64,000 nt of DNA from contig CAJUMR010000009.1 in NCBI GenBank assembly GCA_910587475.1, forward strand, positions 21,043 to 85,042, read 5' to 3'. How positions within the stretch are numbered: position 1 is the stretch's first letter; the number at the start of each line of letters is the position of its first letter. The notes beneath the pieces are model-generated. The model saw nothing but the letters and a program-made list of their open reading frames with translations. It was not told where the DNA came from and searched no databases. This DNA is from an uncultured Muribaculaceae bacterium. GTDB lineage: Bacteria; Bacteroidota; Bacteroidia; Bacteroidales; Muribaculaceae. The translations under genes were made by a program, and so were the position numbers. Positions 14,819 to 24,154 of this stretch are shown here, one piece after another.

Positions 14819-17115
14819 TGGAAGACTATCTTTCAAAACTCAACGAACAGCAACGCGAGGCTGTCGAATACCTGTCAGGACCGGAGCTTGTGATAGCAGG
14901 AGCCGGATCGGGCAAGACACGTGTGCTTACATATAAGATCGTCCATCTCCTGACACGGGGCTACGAGCCCTGGCGAATACTTGCACTGACATTCACCAAC
15001 AAGGCAGCCCGCGAAATGCGCGAGCGCATCGAGAGCCTCGTCGGAGCTCCGACATCGTCGCGCCTGTGGATGGGAACTTTCCACTCGATTTTCTCGCGGA
15101 TACTCCACATTCACGCCGACCGCATCGGGTTCAAAAGCAATTTTACGATCTACGATTCGTCCGATTCGAAATCGCTCGTAAAAATGATTATCAAGGACAT
15201 GGATCTCGACGAGAAGGTCTACAAGCCGACGACGGTGATAAACGCAATATCATGGGCTAAAAATGCCCTTGTCTCCCCCGAAAACTATCTAGGCGACCGT
15301 CAGCTCATGGATGCAGACCGGCGCGCCAAGCGTCCGGCGACCGGCAACATCTACAAGGCCTATATGGAGCGCTGTCGGGTGGCCGGAGCAATGGATTTCG
15401 ACGATCTCCTCTATTACACCAACATACTGCTGGCCGACAACGCCGACATACTGCGTCATTACCGTGAATTTTTCAGATATGTGCTTGTCGATGAGTATCA
15501 GGATACCAACTTCGCTCAGCACCGCATCATCAGGCTTCTGACTCAGGAATCGGGCAATCTGTGCGTGGTAGGCGACGATGCCCAGAGCATCTATTCGTTC
15601 CGCGGGGCCAACATCAGGAACATACTCGAACTGAAACGCGAATATCCCAGTCTGGAAATATTCAAACTCGAGCAAAACTACCGCTCGACCCAGAATATCA
15701 TCAACGCCGCCAACACACTGATCGCCAAAAACTCCATGCAGATACCCAAGGAGGTATTCTCACGCAACGACGTCGGCGAGCGCATCGAAGTGGTGAAAAG
15801 CTACAGCGACTTCGAAGAAGGATATCTGGTGGCCAACCGCATATCGCAGATAAAGATGCGCGGAACCGAAAGCTACGATGAGTTCGCGATACTCTACCGT
15901 ACTAACGCCCAATCACGCATACTCGAGGAATCACTGCGGAAACGCAACATACCTTACCGCATCTACGGAGGTCTGTCGTTCTATCAGCGCAAGGAAATCA
16001 AAGACGCTGTGTCGTATCTGCGTCTTGCGATCAACCCTGACGACGACGAAGCCCTCAAACGAGTGATCAACACCCCGGCCAGAGGCATCGGTGAAACAAC
16101 GGTCAAGAAAATTGCCGCAGCAGCCATAGAGAACAACATCAGCATGGCTTCGGTGATATTCAATCTCGACAAATACGGCGAAACTTTCAACCGCGGTACC
16201 AAAGCGAAACTGGCAACATTTGCAGCACTTGTCGACACTCTCGGAGCAATGGCCAAAAACGGGCTTGACGCCGACGAGATGACCCAGTCGGTGATAACCA
16301 ATACCGGACTTATGTCGATGTACATCACCGACAACACTCCTGAAAGCATATCGAAACAGGAAAACCTCAACGAACTTATGAACGCCGCCCGGACTTTTGT
16401 CGCAGATAAAATCGAGCAAGGCGATGATGAACACACGAGCCTTCAGGATTTCCTTGGAGAAGTGTCGCTTGCCACCGATCAGGACTCTGACGACGAAACA
16501 AACGAGCCCAAAGTGACCATGATGACAATCCATGCCGCCAAGGGTCTTGAATTTGCCAACGTTTTCATTGTCGGCGTAGAGGAAGAACTGCTTCCATCAG
16601 CCATGAGCGCCTCTAATCCTCAGGAAATTGAAGAAGAACGGCGTCTGCTCTATGTTGCCCTCACCCGTGCAAAAAAATACTGCATGATGAGCTATGCCTC
16701 TTCGCGGTTCCATAACGGCCAGACCAAGACATGCCAGCCATCGCGCTTCATCGCCGATATCGATTTCCGCTACCTGCGCGCCGAATCAGGCTCTGACATC
16801 GCAGCAGCCGCAAAATCGCGCAACGAATTCAGCGGCATAAACCGTTTCGAACCGCTGCACAAGCCCGTAGCGTCGCAACCACGCTTCAACCCATCTTCCA
16901 ATAGCCGGCCGCAAACAACCAACGACAGCGAGTTTATCACCCACCAATCATCGGATCTTCACACCGGAATGAAGATAGAGCACCAACGCTTCGGCATAGG
17001 AACAATCGAAGAAATCAACCGCTCGCAATCCGACCATAAGATAATCGTGAATTTCAATAATGTAAAAAACCGCACTCTGCTGCTGAAATTCGCCCGTTTT
17101 AAAATATTAGAATAA
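14818..17115 (+). CDS. pcrA: UvrD/PcrA-type DNA helicase
   Basis: A 765-residue superfamily 1A helicase translocating 3'-5' on single-stranded DNA, with roles in excision repair and in removing recombination intermediates. Motifs seen are the Q-motif LNEQQREAV, Walker A AGAGSGKTRVL (about 27-37), TFTNKAAREM, motif II LVDEYQDTN, motif III GDDAQSIYSFRGA, motif IV LEQNYRS, motif V TIHAAKGLEF and motif VI EERRLLYVALTRAKK. The C-terminal about 60 residues (MKIEHQRFGIGTIEEI) form the PcrA Tudor-like RNA-polymerase-contacting module. A TTG one codon earlier is possible, but the ATG at 14818 fits the one-base overlap with DUF4250. Confidence 0.96.
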   Translation: MEDYLSKLNEQQREAVEYLSGPELVIAGAGSGKTRVLTYKIVHLLTRGYEPWRILALTFTNKAAREMRERIESLVGAPTSSRLWMGTFHSIFSRILHIHADRIGFKSNFTIYDSSDSKSLVKMIIKDMDLDEKVYKPTTVINAISWAKNALVSPENYLGDRQLMDADRRAKRPATGNIYKAYMERCRVAGAMDFDDLLYYTNILLADNADILRHYREFFRYVLVDEYQDTNFAQHRIIRLLTQESGNLCVVGDDAQSIYSFRGANIRNILELKREYPSLEIFKLEQNYRSTQNIINAANTLIAKNSMQIPKEVFSRNDVGERIEVVKSYSDFEEGYLVANRISQIKMRGTESYDEFAILYRTNAQSRILEESLRKRNIPYRIYGGLSFYQRKEIKDAVSYLRLAINPDDDEALKRVINTPARGIGETTVKKIAAAAIENNISMASVIFNLDKYGETFNRGTKAKLATFAALVDTLGAMAKNGLDADEMTQSVITNTGLMSMYITDNTPESISKQENLNELMNAARTFVADKIEQGDDEHTSLQDFLGEVSLATDQDSDDETNEPKVTMMTIHAAKGLEFANVFIVGVEEELLPSAMSASNPQEIEEERRLLYVALTRAKKYCMMSYASSRFHNGQTKTCQPSRFIADIDFRYLRAESGSDIAAAAKSRNEFSGINRFEPLHKPVASQPRFNPSSNSRPQTTNDSEFITHQSSDLHTGMKIEHQRFGIGTIEEINRSQSDHKIIVNFNNVKNRTLLLKFARFKILE

Positions 17116-17123
17116 TCAATCAT

Positions 17124-18278
17124 ATGAAAGTCAAGGATATCGCCACGCCATTTTATGTCGTCTACGAAAACAGGATCGAACGCAATCTAAAGCTGATCAG
17201 CGATGTCAGCCGACGTGCCGACATAAAAATAATCATGGCTTTCAAAGCCAACGCGATGTGGAAAACATTTCCCATTGTGGCAAAATACTGCAAAGCATTC
17301 ACAGCCAGCTCGCTCAACGAACTGCGCCTCGGCCTTGAATATCTCGGTTCAGATGCCCACAGCTATTGTCCGGCATATACCGACCAGACCATCGATGAAT
17401 ATCTTGAAGGCAGCACTCATCTGACTTTCAATTCAATCAGTCAATGGGAACGATTTGCCGGACGGCTTCAAGACTATAACCGCGCCAATCCCGACAAACG
17501 GGTGTCTCCAGGGCTCAGGGTCAATCCCAAATGCTCGGTGATCGAAACCGATCTTTACAATCCGGCTCTCCCCGGCTCGCGCTTCGGAGCTTCGGCAGCA
17601 CAGCTCACCACATTCCCCGACGGCATCGAAGGACTACACTTCCACGCACTGTGCGAATCGACCAGCTACGACCTCGAAAAAGTGCTTGAGGCATTCGAAG
17701 ATCAATTCGGTCACCTTCTCGACAAAATCAAATGGGTCAACATGGGCGGAGGCCACCTGATGACCCGAGAAGGCTATGACACAGACCATCTTGTGAAACT
17801 CCTGAAAAGTTTCAAAAAACGCCATGCCGGCATTGAAGTCATACTTGAGCCTGGAAGTGCATTTATGTGGAGGACAGGTGATTTGATCACTTCAGTTGTC
17901 GACACCATCGAAAACGATGGAATAAAGACAGCCATCGTCGATGTGTCGTTTGCATGTCATATGCCCGACACTCTTGAAATGCCTTATCAGCCAGCAATAA
18001 GCGAAAGCGTCGAAGCCGACAGCTCCAAACCGACCTATCGCCTCGGAGGCAACTCATGTCTGAGCGGCGACTACATGGGCGACTGGAGTTTCGACAAACC
18101 TCTCAAGGCCGGCGACCGACTCACACTCGAAGACATGAACCACTACACGACTGTCAAGACCACAATGTTCAACGGCATATCGCATCCAGCCATCGTGCTT
18201 GCATCGTCGGAAGAAGCCGATGACTGCCGTATACTCAGAGAGTTCACCTACGAAGATTACAAAAACCGAATGTGCTGA
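17124..18278 (+). CDS. nspC: Carboxynorspermidine/carboxyspermidine decarboxylase
   Basis: A 384-residue fold-III PLP decarboxylase that makes spermidine or norspermidine from the carboxy form in the alternative polyamine route. PLP lysine is Lys41 in MAFKANAMW. The FHALCEST region and the glycine-rich phosphate-binding WVNMGGGHLMTREGYD, plus GNSCLSGDYMGDW near the C-terminus with the partner-subunit cysteine and aspartate, match NspC. The partner carboxyspermidine dehydrogenase is not in the window. It lies 8 bases after pcrA and probably shares its transcript. Confidence 0.93.
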   Translation: MKVKDIATPFYVVYENRIERNLKLISDVSRRADIKIIMAFKANAMWKTFPIVAKYCKAFTASSLNELRLGLEYLGSDAHSYCPAYTDQTIDEYLEGSTHLTFNSISQWERFAGRLQDYNRANPDKRVSPGLRVNPKCSVIETDLYNPALPGSRFGASAAQLTTFPDGIEGLHFHALCESTSYDLEKVLEAFEDQFGHLLDKIKWVNMGGGHLMTREGYDTDHLVKLLKSFKKRHAGIEVILEPGSAFMWRTGDLITSVVDTIENDGIKTAIVDVSFACHMPDTLEMPYQPAISESVEADSSKPTYRLGGNSCLSGDYMGDWSFDKPLKAGDRLTLEDMNHYTTVKTTMFNGISHPAIVLASSEEADDCRILREFTYEDYKNRMC

Positions 18279-18283
18279 CAATC

Positions 18284-19294
18284 ATGAGCGCTTCACCCAA
18301 ATACTCGGTAATCGTACCCGTTTACAACCGCATTGACGAAGTTACAGATCTGCTCAACAGCCTTATCGGCCAGACTCTGCGCAACTTCGAGGTAATTATC
18401 GTAGAAGACGGATCTACCGCTCCATGCAAGGCTGCAGCCGACGAAGCCATCTCGCGGGGACTTGATCTTCGATACTACTACAAATCCAACGAGGGACGCT
18501 CGATCGCGCGAAACTACGGACTCGAAAGAGCCAACGGCGAGTATTTCGTTTTTTTCGACTCGGACTGCGTAATACCTCCTACGTACTTCGAAACCCTCGA
18601 CCGAGAACTGACCGCACAGCCACTCGACTGCTTCGGAGGCCCGGATGCAGCCCACGAATCTTTCACCGATACACAGAAAGCCATCAATTATTCGATGACA
18701 TCATTCCTGACCACAGGCGGCATACGCGGCGGTAAGATAAGACTGGAAAAATTTGTTCCGCGCACATTCAATATGGGCTACTCCCGCAAGGTCTACGAAC
18801 AGGTCGGCGGTTTCAGGGAAATGTTCTCTGAAGACATCGACATGAGCACACGCATACGTCAAGCAGGGTTCAGCATCGGACTGATCAGAAGTGCAAGTGT
18901 ATGGCACAAACGCCGCATAGACATGAAAAAATTTCTACGTCAAGTCTATGTGTTCGGCATGTCGCGCATCACGCTGAAACTGCTATATCCGGATTCGCTA
19001 AAGGCTGTACACTGCCTTCCTGCAGCCTTCGTCATAGGATGCACAGGCCTCATACTGCTGTCGGCACTCGTGTCGCCATGGTTCATAACTCCGATAGCCA
19101 TCTACCTGATTTTATTGTTTATATGTGCTGCAATATCAACAAAAAGATTAAAGATTGCAGCCATGGCAGTGCCTGCTGCAATAATCCAGCTCGGAGGCTA
19201 CGGGGCAGGTTTTATAAAAGCATATTTTACAAAAATCATACTTGGACGTGGCCGAAGCATAGAAGAAGAAATCAGCCTTAGAAAAGGCAAATGA
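18284..19294 (+). CDS. Family 2 glycosyltransferase, membrane-anchored
   Basis: A 336-residue GT-A fold transferase. The nucleotide-sugar motif SVIVPVYNRIDEVTDLLNSL is at the N-terminus, VIIVEDGST follows, the metal-binding DxD is in FVFFDSDCVIPP (about 90), and an acceptor-site ED lies in FSEDIDMSTRIRQAGF (about 185). Two hydrophobic segments close the protein (about 245-270 and 275-320), so it faces the cytoplasm at the inner membrane. It probably builds a surface glycan or glycolipid, but donor and acceptor are unknown. An upstream ATG at 18272 would overlap nspC by 7 bases; the ATG at 18284, 5 bases after its stop, is preferred. Confidence 0.88.
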   Translation: MSASPKYSVIVPVYNRIDEVTDLLNSLIGQTLRNFEVIIVEDGSTAPCKAAADEAISRGLDLRYYYKSNEGRSIARNYGLERANGEYFVFFDSDCVIPPTYFETLDRELTAQPLDCFGGPDAAHESFTDTQKAINYSMTSFLTTGGIRGGKIRLEKFVPRTFNMGYSRKVYEQVGGFREMFSEDIDMSTRIRQAGFSIGLIRSASVWHKRRIDMKKFLRQVYVFGMSRITLKLLYPDSLKAVHCLPAAFVIGCTGLILLSALVSPWFITPIAIYLILLFICAAISTKRLKIAAMAVPAAIIQLGGYGAGFIKAYFTKIILGRGRSIEEEISLRKGK

Positions 19295-19316
19295 TTTGAA
19301 CACAAACCCGATAGGC

Positions 19317-20033
19317 ATGACAGACTCAAACATACCCGACCGCCGCGATCGTCTGATACGCGAAATGGCAAGCGATGAACGGCCAAGAGAAAAAGCTATA
19401 AAATATGGCATCAAGAGCCTTACAGACACCGAACTGATGGCCATAATCTTCAGCACTGGTTTAAAAGGCAAGTCGGTCATCGAACTAAGCCGCGACATAC
19501 TCGACGACAACAACAGCCATCTGTCGAAAGTTGCACGACTATCTGTTGCAGAAATGCTTAAACGCTACAAGGGCATAGGGCCGGCCAAGGCCATCACCCT
19601 TCTCGCCGCACTCGAACTGGGATCGAGATCAGCAGCCGACGCCGCAAAAATCGACAATCCGACCATCACTTCATCGGATGTGGCCTACACTCTGATGAAA
19701 CATCATTTCGAGCGTCTTGATCATGAAGAATTCTGGGTGTTGCTCATATCGCAATCAGGCAAACCGATACGCGAAATCAGGATCGGCCAAGGCGGCCTGA
19801 CTGCAACTGCCGTAGACATAAAACTAATCATGAAAGCTGCGATCGAAAATCTCGCATCGGCCATGATCGTCTATCACAACCACCCATCGGGCAATTTAAA
19901 GCCGAGCCAGCAGGACGACGCATTGACCTCAAAGATCAAAGAAGCCGCACGCCTTATCGACACGCGCCTCAACGACCACATCATTATAACCGACGCAGGC
20001 TACTACTCCTACAACGACGAAGGCCGACTCTGA
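19317..20033 (+). CDS. radC: RadC/JAB-domain DNA repair-associated protein
   Basis: A 238-residue RadC-family protein. The N-terminal half has a helix-hairpin-helix element (about 60-95, YKGIGPAKAITLLAALELG), and the C-terminal JAB1/MPN domain shows the metal-binding motif IVYHNHPSGNLKPSQQDD together with an upstream glutamate in REIRIGQGGL. Despite its name, a repair role for RadC is doubtful; the JAB fold suggests a metalloenzyme. A TTG codon at 19296 would extend the frame by seven residues, but the ATG at 19317 is preferred. It is convergent with purF, with no spacing and no terminator visible. Confidence 0.92.
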   Translation: MTDSNIPDRRDRLIREMASDERPREKAIKYGIKSLTDTELMAIIFSTGLKGKSVIELSRDILDDNNSHLSKVARLSVAEMLKRYKGIGPAKAITLLAALELGSRSAADAAKIDNPTITSSDVAYTLMKHHFERLDHEEFWVLLISQSGKPIREIRIGQGGLTATAVDIKLIMKAAIENLASAMIVYHNHPSGNLKPSQQDDALTSKIKEAARLIDTRLNDHIIITDAGYYSYNDEGRL

Positions 20034-21905
20034 TCAGCGTTTGTCGACATTGCCCTCAAACCAGTTGACAAAAGCCCTGTTGACCAATCTTACACCTCCG
20101 GGGGTCGGGTAATCGCCTGAGAAATACCAGTCGCCCGGATGACCGGGGATAGCCTCATGAAGACCTTCGACCGTCTGATAGACAATGTCGACCGAGGCAT
20201 TGATATTGGAACCTGCCAGCATTTTCGCAATCCGGGCAGAAATCTCTTCGTCGGTGAACGGACGATAAATGGCCTTGACACAGTTGATCTGCTCGCAGGC
20301 AGGCTTTTCCAGCTCAGCGAGTGCGCAGCGATATGTATCTTCGATCAAAGCCTCCCGTCCCGTCTCCCTCAGAAGTTCGATGGCAGCCTTGAAAGCGATA
20401 AACTCCGACATACGCGACATGTCTATACCATAGCAATCGGGATAACGGACCTGCGGCGATGACGACACAACGATAATGCGCCTGGGATGAAGACGGTCGA
20501 GCATGCGCAGGATCGACTGACGCAAAGTAGTGCCTCTGACAATGCTGTCATCTATCACAACAAGTGTGTCGCAACCATTGTGGATGCAACCGTAGGTCAC
20601 ATCATAGACATGCGCAGCGAGATCATTGCGCGACTCACCCTCAGCAATGAAAGTCCTCAGCTTTATATCCTTAAGCGCGATTTTCTCGACCCTGAGTTTC
20701 TGGGCCATGATCGACCGCACCATGTCGTCGTCAAGCACTCCATCGCGCTGTGCATCCATTATTCTGCGAGCCTTGAGAGAATCAAGATAGGCATCCAGAC
20801 CCTCATGCAGGCCCATGAATGCCACTTCAGCTGTGTTGGGGATGAATGCAAACACCGAATTATCGATGTCGTAGTCGACCATGCGGAGTATCTCGGGCGC
20901 GAGTTTGCGTCCAAGTTCCTTGCGCTCACGATAAATGTCGGCATCGCTTCCACGCGAGAAATATATCCGCTCGAACGAGCACCTCTTGTTTTCGCCAGGC
21001 TCAAGTACCTGACGCAGACTTATACGACCGGTCTTGCCGACGATCAGACTCTCTCCGGGCATCAATTCCCTGACATCAGCCCTGGCGACATCCATTACAG
21101 TCTGTATGACCGGACGCTCGGAAGCTAACACCACGATTTCGTCATCATAATAATAGAACGCCGGACGTATGCCATTGCGGTCACGCAGGACAAACATATC
21201 GCCCGACCCTGTGGCTCCGCATATTACAAAGCCTCCGTCCCACAACGGCGAAGCAGCCTTCAGCACATTATAAGGATCGAGACGATTCTCGATCTCAACG
21301 CTCAGCTGAGGATCGTCAAGATCATCGCGGAACTGGCGGTAAAGCCTGTGGTTTTCCTTGTCGAGATAATATCCGAGCTGTTCGAGAATCACGACCGTAT
21401 CACTGTAGATGCGCGGATGCTGACCTTTGTCGACAATATTTTTGAAAACCTCTTCGACGTTGGTCATGTTGAAATTACCGCAAAGCAGCAGATTGCGCGA
21501 ACGCCAATTGTTGCGACGCAAAAACGGATGGACATACGAGAGGCCGCTGCGGCCGGTAGTGCTGTAACGTAGATGCCCCATGTATATATTGCCGAGAAAC
21601 GGAGCTTCGTCAACGTTTCCGGCGGCCAATGCCGGCGCAACCTGATGATTAATACTATCAAAAATGACAGATATGGCATCCGATCCCATGGCCCGTTCCC
21701 TGAAAACATATTCATGTCCGGGAGTTGAATCGATTTTCACAACCCCCACCCCGGCAGCTTCCTGTCCACGATTATGCTGCTTCTCCATCAAAAGATAGAG
21801 TTTGTCAAGGCCATAAGTCCACGTGCCATACTTTTCCTTATAGTAGTTCAAGGGCTTACGCAATCTTATCAGCGCCACACCACATTCATGTTTGATCTGT
21901 TCCAT
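20034..21905 (-). CDS. purF: Amidophosphoribosyltransferase, long Bacteroidetes form
   Basis: A 623-residue PurF-family enzyme that makes 5-phosphoribosylamine from PRPP and glutamine. The Ntn-type glutamine amidotransferase domain should begin at Cys8 after removal of the short propeptide (KHECGVALIRL), with NRGQEAAGVGV and GHLRYSTTG downstream. The phosphoribosyltransferase half has the PRPP loop LVVIDDSIVRGTTLRQS at about 450. The protein is about 120 residues longer than E. coli PurF, with an extra C-terminal domain (about 530-623, including HPGDWYFSGDYPTPGG). The ATG at 21905 is preferred to one five codons upstream. A leader of about 165 bases carries repeated motifs. Confidence 0.85.
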   Translation of the reverse strand: MEQIKHECGVALIRLRKPLNYYKEKYGTWTYGLDKLYLLMEKQHNRGQEAAGVGVVKIDSTPGHEYVFRERAMGSDAISVIFDSINHQVAPALAAGNVDEAPFLGNIYMGHLRYSTTGRSGLSYVHPFLRRNNWRSRNLLLCGNFNMTNVEEVFKNIVDKGQHPRIYSDTVVILEQLGYYLDKENHRLYRQFRDDLDDPQLSVEIENRLDPYNVLKAASPLWDGGFVICGATGSGDMFVLRDRNGIRPAFYYYDDEIVVLASERPVIQTVMDVARADVRELMPGESLIVGKTGRISLRQVLEPGENKRCSFERIYFSRGSDADIYRERKELGRKLAPEILRMVDYDIDNSVFAFIPNTAEVAFMGLHEGLDAYLDSLKARRIMDAQRDGVLDDDMVRSIMAQKLRVEKIALKDIKLRTFIAEGESRNDLAAHVYDVTYGCIHNGCDTLVVIDDSIVRGTTLRQSILRMLDRLHPRRIIVVSSSPQVRYPDCYGIDMSRMSEFIAFKAAIELLRETGREALIEDTYRCALAELEKPACEQINCVKAIYRPFTDEEISARIAKMLAGSNINASVDIVYQTVEGLHEAIPGHPGDWYFSGDYPTPGGVRLVNRAFVNWFEGNVDKR

Positions 21906-22318
21906 CTTTCTATAATACAATCAATCTGAAATAAAAAAATCCTGCAGACATCTATGGCGCGATTGACGGCTGACACGCTTCACAAAGCGCATTCCGACAA
22001 ACCGTGTCCATTTCGGGGTGCAGGTCGAATAATCGATTTTGACGTTTCACAAATCCGTCTTATAAAATTATTGTGCAAAATTAAAGTCTTTATCCGGGTT
22101 TCACAATAGCATGGCACAGATTTTTCAGCCCCCCACGCTACAGCCATACTATTCCAGCGGACAGATGCCCGAGTGCACTATTTTGATAAATTTAAGATTC
22201 TATTCTGCCTATATACTGATAATAATCACTAACTTTACCGCAGAGATTATCAACCATACTTATTCACATCACAATGTCCGTGGCAAAAAGCACCGGACAA
22301 AGACAAATTTACAGACAC
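21906..22318. other. Divergent intergenic region purF/amylase
   Basis: These 413 bases hold a minus-strand -7 element (22076-22083), the long purF leader and three copies of a TTCACAA-type motif (21975-21986, 22042-22053, 22098-22106). A near-consensus TAACTTTA at 22230-22237 is the best candidate for the amylase promoter. I see no tRNA, riboswitch class or open reading frame that I can recognise. Confidence 0.5.
22076..22083 (-). promoter_or_regulatory. -7 element for purF
   Basis: Minus-strand TAATTTTG fits TAnnTTTG; ATTG lies 20 bases upstream as a partial -33 box (22107-22104). Transcription would start near 22070 and give a leader of about 165 bases. Confidence 0.45.
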
Positions 22319-23758
22319 ATGAAATTCATACCGTTACTCTTTTCTGTTGCAGCGGCATCGCTGTCAATGCAGTCATGCTCCCACGGTAACAATCAGCAAC
22401 CATCGGCCGACGCTCCGCGTGATGAGGTGATACTCCACGCCTGGTCATGGTCATTCGACACTATTGCGGCCAACATGCAGCGTATCGCCGAAGCCGGCTA
22501 CGACTATGTGCAGACCTCGCCCGCCCAGGCTTGCTTCATCGGCGACAACGGCGGAATGGCCCTCTACAGCAACGAAGGCGATTCGGTCATGGGAAAATGG
22601 TATTTCTACTATCAACCAACCGACTGGACTGTCGGCAACTACATGCTCGGCGACCGCGAGTCGTTCAAGGCCATGTGTGACAGCGCCCGGGCTTACGGCG
22701 TCAGGGTCATCGTCGACGTGCTGCCCAACCACACGGCAGTTGACCACACGGCAGTGCTCCCCGGTCTCGACAATGCTGTCGGAGGACATGAAAACCTGTT
22801 CCATGCCAATGGCTTCACCGACATCACTGACTATAACGACCGCATGCAGTGCACCACCGGAAAAATGGGCGGACTCCCTGACGTCAACACAGAGAACCCC
22901 GATTTCCAGTACTATTACATGCAATATGTCAATGATCTGATCGCCCTCGGGGCACGCGGCTTCCGCTATGACACAGCCAAACACATCGGCTTGCCTTCAG
23001 ATCCGCTTGATCCCAAAGCAGAGCAAAACGACTTCTGGGACATAGCCTTGGGGCATAAGGACATCAGAGGATTGTCGCTATCAATGCCTGACAGCTTGTT
23101 CATCTATGGTGAAGTGCTCCAGGACCGCAATGTCAAGGAAGACGAATATGCCGAAATAATGAGCGTCACCGCCAGCAACTATGGCCATGAACTCCGCAAA
23201 GCTCTCGTCGAAAACGACGCCAAAGCATCGGACCTCGTATCGTGGCATCACCTCGCTGATCCCTCCCGCCTTGTGACATGGGTTGAGAGCCACGACACAT
23301 ACTGCAACCAACACGAATCGGCCGACATTCCCGACGAAGAAATCCGCGCAGGATGGACCCTGCTGGCCGCACGCGACGGAGGCCGCCCTCTGTTCTTCAG
23401 CCGACCGGCAGGCAGCACCCGCGAAAACTATTGGGGCAACAACCGCATCGGAGCACGCGGCAACGACGAATTCTTCCATCCCGAAGTAGTTGCTGCCAAC
23501 CGCTTCCGCCACGACATGACCGGACAGCCCGAAGAGATAGTGATCGCTCAGGACGGCAGCGCTGTTGAAGTAGCGCGCGGACAGAAAGGCATTGCGCTGA
23601 TCAGTTTCTCACCCGAACAGATCTCGGTGACTCTCGACACACCGCTCGCCGACGGCACATATACCGACAAAGTCCACGGATCGACATTCACTGTCGCCGA
23701 CGGCAAGATCAGTGGAGAACTTGCTCCTCACGCATCCTACATAATATACGCCGAATAA
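22319..23758 (+). CDS. Alpha-amylase lipoprotein, GH13 of the Bacillus AmyE type
   Basis: A 479-residue glycoside hydrolase 13 enzyme acting on alpha-1,4-glucans. A lipoprotein signal peptide ends at Cys20 (LSMQSC); no acidic surface-export signal follows, so it may face the periplasm. Catalytic residues are Asp218 in GFRYDTAKHIGLP, Glu265 in IYGEVLQD and Asp326 in TWVESHDTY; the substrate-site VIVDVLPNHT is also clear. By memory, the line-up with Bacillus subtilis AmyE is close throughout (HAWSWSFDTIAANM, VTASNYGH, LFFSRPAGS), placing it in subfamily 28. It stands alone, without SusC/D-like genes. The ATG at 22319 is chosen because the signal peptide begins there; the frame is open from 22274. 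Confidence 0.92.
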   Translation: MKFIPLLFSVAAASLSMQSCSHGNNQQPSADAPRDEVILHAWSWSFDTIAANMQRIAEAGYDYVQTSPAQACFIGDNGGMALYSNEGDSVMGKWYFYYQPTDWTVGNYMLGDRESFKAMCDSARAYGVRVIVDVLPNHTAVDHTAVLPGLDNAVGGHENLFHANGFTDITDYNDRMQCTTGKMGGLPDVNTENPDFQYYYMQYVNDLIALGARGFRYDTAKHIGLPSDPLDPKAEQNDFWDIALGHKDIRGLSLSMPDSLFIYGEVLQDRNVKEDEYAEIMSVTASNYGHELRKALVENDAKASDLVSWHHLADPSRLVTWVESHDTYCNQHESADIPDEEIRAGWTLLAARDGGRPLFFSRPAGSTRENYWGNNRIGARGNDEFFHPEVVAANRFRHDMTGQPEEIVIAQDGSAVEVARGQKGIALISFSPEQISVTLDTPLADGTYTDKVHGSTFTVADGKISGELAPHASYIIYAE

Positions 23759-23778
23759 ACGCAAATTCAACCCACACT

Positions 23779-23813
23779 GCGCCGGGCCAGACCATTATAG
23801 TCTGACCCGGCGC
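23779..23813 (+). terminator. Hairpin terminator after the amylase
   Basis: GCGCCGGG (23779-23786) pairs with CCCGGCGC (23806-23813), and an inner CAGAC/GTCTG stem extends it past one mismatch. The T tract afterwards is weak (TGCATTT), so termination efficiency is uncertain. Confidence 0.65.
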
Positions 23814-23867
23814 TGCATTTATCAGGCATACGCGAAACCGACGCAATACAAATATCCCGCAAAAAAC

Positions 23868-23962
23868 ATGTTTTATAACATATTTCCTTTCAAAAAGATA
23901 TGATATAAAGCATATAAGGTAGTCTTAAACTATGTTATAAAACATAATGCTATAACATATTT
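23868..23962. repeat. Cluster of TATAACATA inverted and direct repeats
   Basis: ATGTTTTATAACATA (23868-23882) is repeated in perfect inverted orientation at 23931-23945. TATAACATATTT occurs at 23874-23885 and again in direct orientation at 23951-23962. The arrangement could be a set of regulator-binding sites or a large AT-rich hairpin; no protein is known to me that binds it. Confidence 0.6.
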
Positions 23963-24123
23963 AAATATTAACACATTTTAATAATTTTGTCAAAACAGCC
24001 GAGCAAGCAATAAAATATTTATAATCATAACAATTAATGGATTTTTGATTGATATTTCCCCTTTTAAATCGACAAATATTCATTTTATAAAGACACTTGA
24101 CATTGGTGAAACTCCGGAAAAAT

Positions 24124-24154
24124 TTTGTCTGCTTACAAATTATAACTACTTTTG
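24124..24154 (+). promoter_or_regulatory. Consensus promoter upstream of the dnaG leader
   Basis: TTTG (24124-24127), a 19-base spacer and TACTTTTG (24147-24154) match the Bacteroidetes -33/-7 consensus perfectly. It would start a transcript near 24160, either a small RNA ending at the hairpin near 24285 or a long dnaG leader of about 170 bases. Confidence 0.7.

Noticed and set aside
15931..16533. 200-codon minus-strand frame inside the helicase gene, with similar long frames at 22451-22984 and 29494-30159.
   Set aside because: They lie opposite well-conserved genes and give histidine/valine-rich products typical of the complement of real coding sequence in this codon usage.
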